NCBI RefSeq assembly: GCF_036884655.1
Contig: NC_088340.1
Span: forward strand, 30,070,001 to 30,134,000
Direction: 5' to 3'
DNA length: 64,000 nt
Source: Musa acuminata AAA Group
Taxonomy: Eukaryota; Streptophyta; Magnoliopsida; Zingiberales; Musaceae
Part shown: piece by piece, positions 34,880-45,889 of the stretch
Position numbering within the stretch: the stretch's first letter is position 1
Layout of the letters: each line of letters opens with the position of its first letter
Notes under the pieces: generated by a model
The model's input: only the letters and a program-made list of their open reading frames with translations
Told to the model about the DNA's origin: nothing
Databases searched by the model: none
Made by a program: the position numbers and the translations under genes

Positions 34880-37104
34880 CACTTGACCTAAAGCCAATCA
34901 CCTATGTGTCTGATCCCCATCATACCCTTGTGATGCTCAAAGACAATCTAAGATAATGGCTTTGTCAGTGGAGCTACAATGTTATCTTCGGATGGAACTC
35001 TTTCCACTACTACATCTCCTCGGGTTACGATCTCTCTGATAATGTGGAACCTCCTCAGAACACTTCTGATGAGACCCGGGTTCCCTTATTTAAGTAATCG
35101 CCCCCTAGTTGTCGCAATATAAGGAAGTCGGTTTCTCGTTATCTGGCATGACTCCCAAATTTGTGATGAACTTCTTCACCCAGACTCCCTCCTTTGTTGC
35201 ATCTGATGCAACAATGTACTCCGCCTCTGTGATCAAGTCAGTAGTAGTATCTTGCTTGGAACTCTTCCAGCACACTGCTCCTCCATTCAAGGTGTACACG
35301 TACCCCGAATTCGACTTGCTATTATAGATATCAGATTGAAAACTTGAGTCTGTGTAGCCTTCAACCTTAAGGCTACTACCTCCATATACTAGTAAAAGAT
35401 CCTTAGTCCTTCTCAAGTACTTAAGGATACACTTTACTGCTTTCCAGTGCTCCAAGCCTGGATCCGCCTGATACCTGCTCGTGACACTCAGAGTATGCGC
35501 TATATCAGGCCTAGTACATAGCATGACATACATGATAGACCCTATTGCTGAGGCATAAGGTATCATATCCATATTCGCCATTTCTTCTGGAGTCTTTGGA
35601 GACATACTCGTAGAAAGTGATATCCCATGTCTCATCGGTATGAAACCTCTCTTGGAATTTTCCATGCCAAACCTTTTGACAATGGTTTCTATGTACTTAG
35701 ACTAGGACAAGCCAAGCATCCTCTTAGATCTATCTCTATAAATTCTAATCCCCAAGATATAGGATGCTTCCCCTAAGTCCTTCATGGAGAAGTGTTTAGA
35801 TAACCAAGCCTTTACTGTGGATAGCATTCCTATGTCATTCCCAATGATCAGGATGTCATCCACATATAACACCAAAAAGGTGATAGCACTCCCACTTACC
35901 TTCCTTTACACACAAGACTCATTTTCGTTCTTAACGAAGTCATAAGATATGATTGCCTCATCAAACCTTATGTTCCAACTTCGGGAAGCTTGCTTTAGTC
36001 CATAAATGGATCTAAGCAACCTACACACCTTATCTAGGCAGTTCTTAGACACGAATCCCTCAGGTTGCATCATATACACCTCCTCCTCGAGGTTCCCATT
36101 GAGGAATGCGGTTTTCACATCCATTTGCCAGATCTCATAATTATAGCATGCTGCAATAGCCAATAGAATTCTGATGGATTTTAACATTGCTACGGGTAAG
36201 AAGGTTTCGTCGTAGTCAATACCTTGCCTTTGATGATACCCCTTAGCCACTAGCCTTGCTTTATAGGTCTCTACCTTTCCATCTACTCCGATCTTTTTCT
36301 CAAAGATCCACTTGCAACCGATGGGTACAATGCCTTCAGGTGCATCAACTAGGTTCCAAACCTTGTTGGAGTACATAGAATCTATCTCAGAATTTATGGC
36401 TTCTTACCACTTCCTGGAGTCTATACTCATAATAGTCTCCTCGTAGGTCTAAGGATCAATATCCTTAATATCCTCTCCTCTAATATGTCCTACATATCTC
36501 TCAGGAGGATGAGATACTCTATCAAACCTACATAAAGTTGAAACTTGTGTATTAGGTACCTGAACAGACTCGGGCTATAGAGTGGTGCTTGAGCTTGGTT
36601 CTCCAACCTCGCTCAACTCTATCATTCTCCCACTATCTCCGCCAAGAATATTCCTTCTCAATGAACATTGCTCTCTTAGCTACAAAGACCTTTTGGTCCT
36701 CGAGATGATAGAAATAATACCCACAAGTTTCCTTGGGGTATCCCACAAATTTGCATCGCTTTGTCCTTGATTCTAACTTATCGGAGTTGTATCTTTTAAT
36801 GTGGGCAGGGCAGCCCCAAATCTTAACAATCTTAATATCAGGCTTCTTCTCTTTCCATATCTCATATGGTGTAGATACTACCGACTTAGTTGGAACTCTA
36901 TTCAGAAGGTAAGCTGCGGTCTCTAGAGCATATCTCTAGAATAAGATGGGTAGGTTAACGAAACTCATCATGGACCGTACCATATCTAACAGCGTACGAT
37001 TCCTCCTTCTAGAGACACCATTGAGCTGAGGTGTATAAGGAGGTGTCCATTCGGATAATATCCCATGGTCCTTGAGGAATTGAGTAAACTCTGTACTTAA
37101 GTAC
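34880..37104 (-). pseudogene. N4b pol, second half (integrase end, reverse transcriptase, RNase H)
   Basis: Reading leftward, the integrase end near 36780-37100 is followed by the RT in 36376-35906 ([70 protein letters not shown]). The YVDD catalytic box is at 35855-35866. RNase H is in 35665-35105 (YTDSSFQSDIYNSKSNSGY, EAEYIVASDATKEGVW). Stops near 35904 and 35703 break the frame. The protein wording resembles Tork/Angela copia elements. Confidence 0.85.
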
Positions 37105-37109
37105 CCACT

Positions 37110-37547
37110 TGTTAGAACCCTTGCAGATTCTAAACTTGGGGTTGATCTCTTTAGGGGATCGGCCTCCTTGGAACTCTATAGGGGTTCCTCCCTCCAAGTT
37201 GCTGCTCAAAGGCTGCATAAAAGATTCATCTATTGCTTAAGAAAAGAGAAGGAATACATGGCTATTTATAGGGCTTCTAAACCCTAACTCCTAATAGGAC
37301 TCCTACTTAAGACTCTTACTTCTAACCAACTCCTAATAGGACTCCTACTCAAGACTCCTATTCCCTTACAACTCCTAATTCTTCTCTAAGAAAAAACCTC
37401 CTACATGAATGCCCCTCACAATTAGGACTCTCCTAGCTAGAGTCCTAACAGAATGTCCCTCTCAATTAGGACTCTCCTAGCTAGAGTCCTAACATTTTTA
37501 CATGAATGTCCCTCTCAATTAGGACTCTCCAAGCTAGAGTCCTAACA
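37110..37547 (-). repeat. N5b 3' LTR
   Basis: This 438-bp LTR contains GACTCTCCTAGCTAGAGTCC repeated three times near its plus-strand right end, and a TATA box on the element strand (CCTATAAATAGCC, about 37260). Confidence 0.88.
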
Positions 37548-37699
37548 GACCCGCCCTCTTCAAATCAGCCTTGTCCTCGAGGCTGATGATTCATGAATTC
37601 TGGGAATTTGATCTTCAAGTCGTCATAGTTCTCCCAAGTGGCATCTTCTTTTGGTAGGTTCGCCCACTGTATTAGCACTTCATTAGTGGGTCGTCGTCG

Positions 37700-39526
37700 T
37701 CAAGTCACGATCCGTCGATCAATAATGGCACTTGGCTGGGTCTGGAGTTCTCTTTGGGTAGTCATATTTGGTGGGTGGCTTTGGGCTGTCTCCAAGCACC
37801 TGTTTAAAACTTCCGGTTGGCTGTTGGTTTGTGGGTGATATATCATACTCCTTTTCAATTTAGTACCCTGCATATAGAATAACTTTGTCCAAAATCTGCT
37901 ATTGAAGATGCAAGTAGAATTTGTCACAAGCACAATGCGTCCCTTATAGTGTAATTCTTTTGAGTCCCAATTGTAATGAGCCATGGGGCTTGGTGCTTCC
38001 TCCAATTTTTTTATAATCTTACTAGTATCTGAATCTTCCTGCCATTCCATCTTAATATCCTCAAGGAAGTCGCTGGTCGGAAGTGAAACAGTCGAAACTT
38101 CAACTTGCTCGGGTAGTTGCGAAAGCGCATCTGCAAGAACATTCTCTTTCCCCTTTTTGTAAGTTATTTCAAAATCAAATCCAAGAAGTTTTGTTACCCA
38201 TTTTTGCTACTCGGGGGAAGATATCTTCTGCTCCAAGAGATATTTTAGGCTTTTATGGTCGGTCTTGATTTGAAAGTATCGCCTGATCAAGTACAATCTC
38301 CACCTCGTTGCTGCGCGCACAATGGCGAGCATCTCCTTATCATATGTTGACATATTTTGATCGGAGGGAGATAATGCCTTGCTAGTGTATGCGAGTGGTC
38401 AACCATCTTGCATGAGAATGGCTCCAATTCTGACTCCAGATGTGTCGGCCTCAATAATGAATGGTCGGTTAAAATCTGGTAGTGTTAGCACCGACGTCGT
38501 CGTCATGGCTGCCTTAAGTTTGTCGAAGGCAGCGGAGGCTCTGTCCAACCATTGGAAGACATCTTTTTCTAGTAAGGAAGTAAGTGGTGCACTGATCTTT
38601 CCATAGTTTTTCACGAACTTGCGGTAGTAGCCTGTTAAACCTAGAAAGCCATGTAGCAATTTTATGTTTCTCGAGGTCGGCCAGTTTTGCATTGCTCCAA
38701 TTTTGAAGGGGTCCACTGCCACACCTTCCTCTGATATGATATGCCCAAGATATTCCACCTTTTGTTGAAGAAAGCAAAAATTCGTGGTTGTTGTATGTTC
38801 AAAAGGTGGTTTTCCGTATGTCTTCTTCGCATGCTCATATTTGATGATACCCAGATCAAAGGTCCAGCTTTGTAAAGATTTGTGCTCCCTTTCATCTAGC
38901 AATTCATCTACTATTGGAATAAAGTATTTGTCCTTGATGATTATGCCATTGAGAGCTCGGTAATCAACACATATTCGCCTTGTTTCGTCCTTCTTGCGTA
39001 CAAGTAGCACCGGCGAAGAGTAGAGGTTGCAACTTGGCCGAATAACTCCTGTTTCGAGCATCTCTTTTATAATCCTTTCTATTTCATCCTTCTGGAGATG
39101 TGGATACTGATATGGCTGAGCATTTGCTGAAGATTTGCCTGGAAGAATCATTATACAATGATCATGCCGACAGGTAAGAGGTAGGTTGCGCGGTTCGTCA
39201 AATATATTTGAAAATTCAGCAAGCAAAGGAAGTAGATTTGGATCTTCAAATTCTGTTGGCTCTCCCTTAGTTTGCTGCTTAAGTTGTACCAAAAAGCCGC
39301 TGCATGCTTTATGCAAAACATTCTCCATTTGTTGTGTGCAAATCGTTGTTATGTTGCCCCCACGTTTCCCGTGCAATGTCACCTGTTTCTCCTTACTGTA
39401 AAATTTCATAATTAGTTTCATAAAATTCCAAGAAATATCACCTAATGTCGTCAACCATTTAATTTTGAGCATGGCCTCATGATTGTTAAGAGAGAGAAGG
39501 AAGAAATCTGCAATTATCTCTTGGTC
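37700..39526 (-). pseudogene. N5b pol with internal deletions
   Basis: Reading leftward, the RT begins with VRKKDETRRICVDYRALNGI and DKYFIPIVDELLDE. It then jumps to QQKVEYLGHIISEEGVAVDP, GFLGLTGYYRKFVKNYGKIS and RPFIIEADTSG. The palm part holding the YLDD box is absent. RNase H follows (about 38398-38080: TDHKSLKYLLEQKISSPEQQ, KGKENVLADAL). Integrase is reduced to a start (HYKGRIVL) joined to FWTKLFYMQGTKL and YHPQTN, without most of the DDE core. Gypsy type, not autonomous. Confidence 0.82.
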
Positions 39527-40738
39527 CTACAGCAATAGTTTCTCCTGCAAGCGCCTATGATCACAATTCAAAATCCGTCCGTCGGTGACCTTAACATCAA
39601 ACCTGCAGCGATTCTCGATAGGTAATGATATCCGAACAATAAGCTTACTATTTAGGAAGTTAGTAGTACTGCTCGTGTCGATGAGAACAGTGATTGGTTG
39701 TTGTTTGAGAAGGCCTCCAATTTTCATCGTTTGCGGGTTTGAGTAGCTAGCTAGTGTATGTACCATAACTTCGGTCGGTTGTGGCTCTTCTTCTGCATCT
39801 TCTTCTTCATGTTCAAGGCTCTCTTTTGGATGTTCAATGACCTCTTCTTCTATCGGTTCAATCATAAGAAGTCCCCCTTTACTACAGCGATGCTCACGAC
39901 TCCACGGCTCGTCACAATGCCAACATAACCCCTTCGCATATCGCTCCTGAAGCTCTTCTCTTGTTAACCTCTTTATTGTAGGGACTTGGTCGACAGTAGG
40001 GGGGGCTAAGGGCTTCAATATTACTGGTTGAGGAGAGACCCTAGTCCTCCGAGCTTCATGGTTCAATTGCTCCTCTTGATGTCGTGCGAAAGAGATGGCT
40101 GCCATAAGCGTATACGGTTGTCGCGCTTTAACTTCTCCTCGGATCTCCGGCTTCAAGCCCTCAATGAAGGTCCACAATAGCTATTTTTGAGACCAATCAT
40201 GAGTTTGATTAGATAACCTTTCAAACTTGGTTTGGTACTCCTGAATGGTGGAGGTTTGTTGGATCTTTGCTAGTTGTTCGTCAATATTCTCGTAATCGGT
40301 TGGTCTGAAGCGAATCAGCAGTCCTTCTTTGAATTGTCACCATGAAAGGACTCCATAAGTATGTTCAAACCAGTCAAACCACTGTATAGCATCCCCTTCA
40401 AGATGTATAGCTGCAATTTTCACCATAGATACATCCGCGGTTTTGTGGTACCGAAAATATCGCTCCGCGCGCGAGATCCAACCAATCGGGTCTCCTTCTT
40501 CCCATCTAGGGAAGTCCACTCTCATGCATGGATAGTTGGGGTTGGTTATAGAGCTTCCCCTCTCTTGGAAGTCATATCTTTGGGGTTGGTGTGATTGGGC
40601 AAAGCTCTCTCCTTGATGTGATTTCTTCGGGCTTAGTGGTCGGCCCAATCTGAGTTCGGTAAAGAGCATCCGAATCTTATCCTCCATTCGCGCCTCCAAG
40701 GCTTCGAATTTAGCATTGATTACCTCCTTAGATGCCAT
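39527..40738 (-). pseudogene. N5b gag and protease
   Basis: The likely start is the ATG at 40738 (MASKEVINAKFEALEARMED). Capsid-type words are RVDFPRWEEGDPIGWISRAE and HLEGDAIQWFDWFEHTYG. After a stop near 40337 the frame continues with FIEGLKPEIRGEVKARQP, the zinc knuckle CWHCDEPWSREHRC and the protease site VLIDTSSTTNF, where the usual DTGSTHNF is altered. Two stops interrupt it. Confidence 0.8.
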
Positions 40739-42071
40739 AATATATGCCTCCAAATCTATGATGTTAAGATCTCTCTTTTGTTGTTACGTTAAAGGCATGT
40801 ATAGGTTGAGAGAAGTGATGGTCAAAAGGGTTGGTGGATTGGTGGATGTAGGCTACGATTTAGGATTGTTTTGTGGCAGTTTTGGGTGCAGTTTGATGGT
40901 GTGGTTTAGTAGAGTTTTAGGGCTGTGGTTGAAAGTTTTGGATCTGTGGTAGATGGTAGCAAAGGTTTGACAGAAATCCGTGGAAGTTGCAGCAAGTATG
41001 TGTTGTCTTGTAAGAGTAGAATTGTCGTCGAAGAAACAACGGTTTCTCGACGTAATTTCCACCAAAAACTTGAGAGAATTGAGGAGGGAATTGATAGCAA
41101 AATCATAGTTTATATGACATCAAGGATATCTAATTTAATCAAGAAAATTTTGGCAGTATAACAGCAAGGAAATTGGTGCAAGTTGCAATTGCAGAATTAT
41201 CGTCGAAAAATTTCAGCGGGTTACGATGAAAATTTGCAGCAACATAAAATCATTTTTAGAGATGAATTTCTTAATAGATCAATCTTAGATAGAAGCCAAG
41301 ATGATCTATGAAGTGTATAAAAAATTTCATTCAAAAAAGATTGCAAATAGATGGGTTAAGGCAACGATATGCAGCTGAAATTTTCTGCAGCATAGATTTT
41401 CAAGTGCAGCAGATTGGACATAAAAGATCAGTAGTTTATATTGAGAATTTTTCGATAAAACCAAAGGGAAATCTACTGTTATGAAGTGTCAAAGATGTCA
41501 TAAAAATTTTGTAGAAATTTGGATAGAAAAAGCATAGTAGCAAGATCAAACAGATGGTGCTATGCGGCTTGAATTCTGCAATTCAAGTGCAGCAGATTGG
41601 ACATAAAAGATCAGTAGTTTATATTGAGAATTTTTTGATGAAACCAAAGGGAAATCCACTGTTAAGAAGTGTCAAAGATGTCATAAAAATTTCGTAGAAA
41701 TTTGGATAGAAAAAACACAGTAGCAAGATCAAACAGATGGTGCTATGCGGCTGGAATTCTGCAATGTATCTTTCGTCGTAGAGATGAAAACTTTGTGACG
41801 AAAATTTATGCAGCAATATAGGAACGATTTTTTTTTTTTTTTTTGGATTTTCGAATAAGGATAACTAAATTGCAGCAGCAGTAAGGTAGGAAACCAGAAC
41901 CTGTTGCAATTCACGGGGAGATCAAAGGATGATCCGTGGTGGTGGAGATGATGACGGAATTCGGTGACGATCTTTTAAGCAATTGTGGGAATTGCTTTGG
42001 ATTGTTGTAGAGGGTTGATGGATGGCTGTGGAAGGGCAGCGAGACGCCAAGAACGCTGCTCTGATACTAGG
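40739..42071 (-). other. N5b untranslated leader with 183-bp duplication
   Basis: This is 1.3 kb between the 5' LTR and gag with no coding match. A primer-binding-like TAGTATCAGAGCAG (element strand) lies within a few bases of the LTR at about 42056-42069. A T11-type homopolymer run sits at about 41828-41844. Confidence 0.75.
41398..41763 (-). repeat. 183-bp tandem duplication in the N5b leader
   Basis: Copies 41398-41580 and 41581-41763 both run from TTCAAGTGCAGCAGATTGG to GCGGCTxGAATTCTGCA, with about ten differences. Confidence 0.88.
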
Positions 42072-42509
42072 TGTTAGAACCCTTGCAGATTCTAAACTTG
42101 GGGTTGATCTCTTTAGGGGATCGGCCTCCTTGGAACTCTATAGGGGTTCCTCCCTCCAAGTTGCTGCTCAAAGGCTGCATAAAAGATTCATCTATTGCTT
42201 AAGAAAAGAGAAGGAATACATGACTATTTATAGGGCTTCTAAACCCTAACTCCTAATAGGACTCCTACTTAAGACTCTTACTTCTAACCAACTCCTAATA
42301 GGATTCCTACACAAGACTCCTATTCCCTTACAACTCCTAATTCTTCTCTAAGAAAAAACCTCCTACATGAATGCCCCTCACAATTAGGACTCTCCTAGCT
42401 AGAGTCCTAACAGAATGTCCCTCTCAATTATGACTCTCCTAGCTAGAGTCCTAACATTTTTACATGAATGTCTCTCTCAATTAGGACTCTCCAAGCTAGA
42501 GTCCTAACA
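42072..42509 (-). repeat. N5b 5' LTR
   Basis: It is nearly identical to 37110-37547 and the primer-binding site lies next to its inner edge. Confidence 0.88.
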
Positions 42510-42514
42510 CCACC

Positions 42515-43944
42515 TCCTCGATTTGATCGAAGAGTTTTGATACTCTTTCTAATCTGGTTCTCCACCTCATTCTTATACTCTCTGAATTTCTCAAAAGCCT
42601 AGGACTTGTACTTCATTAAGTACACATATCCATACTTTGAGAAATCATCAGTAAAGGTAATGAAGTAGGAGTAACCACCAGTGGCATGAGTTAACATGGG
42701 TCCACATACATCACTATGTATGAGTTCCAACAGCTTAGTGGCTCTCTCTCCAGTTCCACTAAATGGAGAGTTGGTCGGTTTTCCACGAAGGCAAGGCTCG
42801 CAAGTTGCATATGACACATAGTCGAATGGATCTAGATATCCATCATTTAGCAACTTTTGAATCATTCCCTCATGGATGTGACCTAGCCTACAATGCCATA
42901 TGTATGCACTGTTCACCTCATCTCATTTCCTCTTAGACACTTACATTCATGATATGTGGAGTAGTGTGTAGCATAAACAAACCTTTATGCAATATTCCTC
43001 TCGCCAATCTCCCCTCGGCTTTGCTAGAATTTACAATAAATTGTAGATGTGATAAGTAATACTGGTATCCAATACCAATGCACTATCACAAAAATCTGAT
43101 AATTGGAGATTGATCATGAATGTACCTGAAGCTTCTCCAAGCTTCTATTTCGCCCTCTCTGCAAGGTACTCTTTGCAGTTCCTCTTATAGTGCCCATCTT
43201 TACCATAGTGGAAGCATTGGCCTTTGTCCTTTGTTGGGTCTTTCTTAGCAACCTTTGCTTTACCTGGTCTGCCCTTGCCCTTTCCCTTCTTAAGGGACCT
43301 TTCTTCTTTCCTTTCTTTCTGGTCTTACCAGTGTAGAGAACTGGCTTCTCTTTCTTAATAGTACTCTCTGCCTCCCTCAACATATTGAGGAGCTCTGGGA
43401 GAGTCACCTCAAGCTTGTTTATATTAAAATTCATTATGAACTATGAAAGGGAATATGGTAGGGACTGAAGCACAATGTCCATACACAAGTTATCCTCTAG
43501 GACCATTCCTAGACCGGTGAGTTTCTCTATCCACTCAATTATCTTTAGGACATGGTTCTGAACTGGTGTCCCCTTAGTCATCCTAGCGCCGAAGAGGCTC
43601 TTGGATATCTCATATCACTGAGTCCTTCCCTATTCCTCAAACAATTTGCAGACATATAGGAGAATGGATCTAGCATCTATCTTTTCATGTTATCTCTGTA
43701 ACTCAGGAGTCATAGAGCCCAATATATAGCACTGAGCAAGAGTGGAGTCATCAATGTACTTCACGTAGCGAGCGACCTCATCCTCGCTTGCCCCTTCTTC
43801 GAGCGTAGGCATCACTATATCAAGGATGTACATGATTTTCTCCGCCGTGAGAACAATTCTCAAGTTACAGAGCCAATCCGTATAATTTGGACCATTGAGG
43901 CAGTTGACATCAAGTATGCCATGTAAGGGATTTGAAAATGACAT
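42515..43944 (-). pseudogene. N4b gag and first half of pol
   Basis: Gag starts at the ATG 43944 (MSFSNPLHGILDVNCLNGPN, YTDWLCNLRIVLTAEKIM). Basic and zinc-knuckle sequence follows near 43250-43140 ([14 protein letters not shown], first Cys changed in context). The pre-integrase HHCC region and start of integrase are in 42916-42599 (YIWHCRLGHIHEGMIQKLLN, CEPCLRGKPTNSPFSG, ELIHSDVCGPM, YFITFTDDFSKYGYVYL). Frame breaks occur between 43690 and 43434 and after 43114. N5b cuts it at 42514. Confidence 0.82.
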
Positions 43945-45889
43945 TTTCTAAAAATAAAGATGCAGTAGAAATGAATAACATGCAGATTTTGCAAGAAATA
44001 AACTATCAAGATATGGACTTCTATCTTAATATGCTCTCACTATTTTACTAACGAGTCACACGACACCCTCAGCAAATGAAATGGAAGTCTCCGACAGACT
44101 TCTAGTGGGGATCAGGATCCAATCAGCGTCTTAGTGTAACCTCGAGGGACTCAACCAATCACACTAAGCCTAAAAGGTAGGAAACTCTTCCTGATCATAA
44201 CTCCTTGTTATTCCCGTCCTGTTCGGCCTCTGAATCACCATGGCCTCGAGGGACTCGACCAACCATGATGCTCGGTTAAGTCAACACCTTCGTTACAAGA
44301 TGAGTCTGATTTGATGATATACCCTCGAGGGACTCGACCAAGCATACCATGCCCTCAGGTCACCGGTGACATCTCTATGTCGTAAGCAAGATAGCGAATC
44401 GCGATATAGGTGAGTCTTGAGGGACTCGACCAACTCAACCTATATGGGGAATCAGTTCATACTTATAACGATGGAAGGCCACGTGGGTCAATCTAATTGC
44501 CTCACGTTTACCGACTTAATATTATCGAGAGAGATGTTTCTATGATTTGGTCTCCTAATATGACATGTCACACATATACATATTTAATATATATCTACAT
44601 CGCATGCAAATATGTATACATGTCTAGTATGGGTATAAGCAATCACACCAGATGATCATGGACCACAACCTAATGTGATTAGGCCCGAGCCAGTAGGCCT
44701 AATCACTCACATCAAGATCTATGTATGCAACGATGCATCTCCATGCCCTGTGATCGTCCATCTCATCCTCGTTGGTTCCGTCGACATCTTGATGCATCTT
44801 CATGCATCGCGATCATCCGTCTCGTGGGTCCCGCTATCGCATCCACGCTCCCGCTGTGCCTCCTCATGTGATTACAACTTAATCATAAGCACGCAGGCCC
44901 GACAATAAACGAGAAATATAATGGAGGTTCGCAGACCTCAATAATAATAATCACAAGTACACACATCACACGGTCTATGATCATCCGTCCACACATCATA
45001 CATCACATGTATAAATAATCATCATCATATTGGACTACTAGATAATGATAAAAAATAATAATCAACTAAACCTTTTAATTAATTAGTATTTTATGAAATC
45101 AAGGACATATAGAGAACTTTTGAATTTATAGGGGTATTTTCATAATTTGGACAAAAGACAAAAATTGAAATTTCTCAAATTCGGAAGGGCAAAACTATCT
45201 TTTGCCCAGAAAACCCTAATGCCCTACTCCCCTTTGCTGCTGCCGCCGCCGCCACCCTGCTAGCGGCGGCCTGTCCGACGGGGCGAGGGCGCCGCCCCTA
45301 TAGGTGGGCGCCACCGTGGGTTGGCGCCCTTGCGGGTGGCGCTGCCCCCATGAGCGCTGTGCCCGCGGGTGCAATGCCCCGTCGGGCGGCCACCCGTGCG
45401 GGGGGGTTTGCCCGTAGGAGCAGCGGTCGCAAGCGTCGTTGCCCTATGGTGCCTCACCCCGCGAGCGCTGCGGTCGTAGGCACCTCAGCCCGCGGGCGCT
45501 GCGGCCGCAGGCGCCTCACCCCGCGGTGCCTCTGCCCATGGGTCCAGCACCTGCAAACATCGCCCTTGCACGCGGGCACAGTGCCCGCACGCAGGTGGCC
45601 ACCTTGCCTGTAGCCTTGCCTGCCGGCGCCGTGCGACAACGACCGCGGGTGGGGCACTCGCGGGCGGCCAGCCCCACCGGCTGCAAGCAGGTCGTCGGTC
45701 GGCTGCTGTAGGCGCAACCCCTTCTCTACGTGCCTTCGGCTGTGCTGCACGCACGTAGATTGAGGGCAGCAACTGTTGCTGCCCTTCCTTGTTTTTGCGT
45801 CAACGATTTAGACGTTAAGATTCTTCCTAAACACAACACACGCAGTTCAAAACCAATCATTTACACGAACAACCTGGCTTTGATACCAC
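43945..45889 (-). other. N4b untranslated leader
   Basis: This is about 1.9 kb between primer-binding site and gag. It contains four copies of the CTCGAGGGACTCGACCAA motif (44141, 44245, 44324 and 44416) and, nearer the LTR, a GC-rich block (45230-45770) full of CCCGCGGG/GCGGCCGC-type words. At the LTR edge TTTGATACCAC is the reverse complement of a TGGTATCAAA primer-binding site. Long open frames in the GC-rich block have no family resemblance and appear to reflect base composition. Confidence 0.75.
44141..44433 (-). repeat. Four interspersed copies of a hairpin-forming leader motif
   Basis: CTCGAGGGACTCGACCAA-like copies lie at 44141-44158, 44245-44262, 44324-44341 and 44416-44433, spaced 104, 79 and 92 bp apart with unrelated sequence between them. 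On the element strand each reads TTGGTCGAGTCCCTCGAG and could fold into a 5-bp stem (UCGAG/CUCGA) with a UCC loop. N3 has copies at 33300-33318 and 47364-47380 on the plus strand. Confidence 0.8.

Larger units (their letters stand above)
37110..42509 (-). mobile_element. N5b: small defective Ty3/gypsy element, minus strand, inserted in N4b integrase
   Basis: LTRs are 37110-37547 and 42072-42509, each 438 bp, TGTTAGAACC...GTCCTAACA, with only about six differences by eye. The flanks CCACT (37105-37109) and CCACC (42510-42514) are a TSD with one mismatch. Joining the flanks restores the copia integrase sequence seen in N3 at about 49190. The internal region keeps gag, protease, partial RT, RNase H and partial integrase. 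Both the RT catalytic region and the integrase core are missing. Confidence 0.88.

Noticed and set aside
44675..44908. A 77-codon open frame on the plus strand
   Set aside because: It lies antisense in the N4b leader, and the matching N3 leader segment (32821-33168 region) has no corresponding gene signal.
45350..45772. Overlapping open frames in several frames of the N4b leader
   Set aside because: Stops are rare because of GC-rich repeats. There is no recognisable domain and no agreement with the N3 counterpart.
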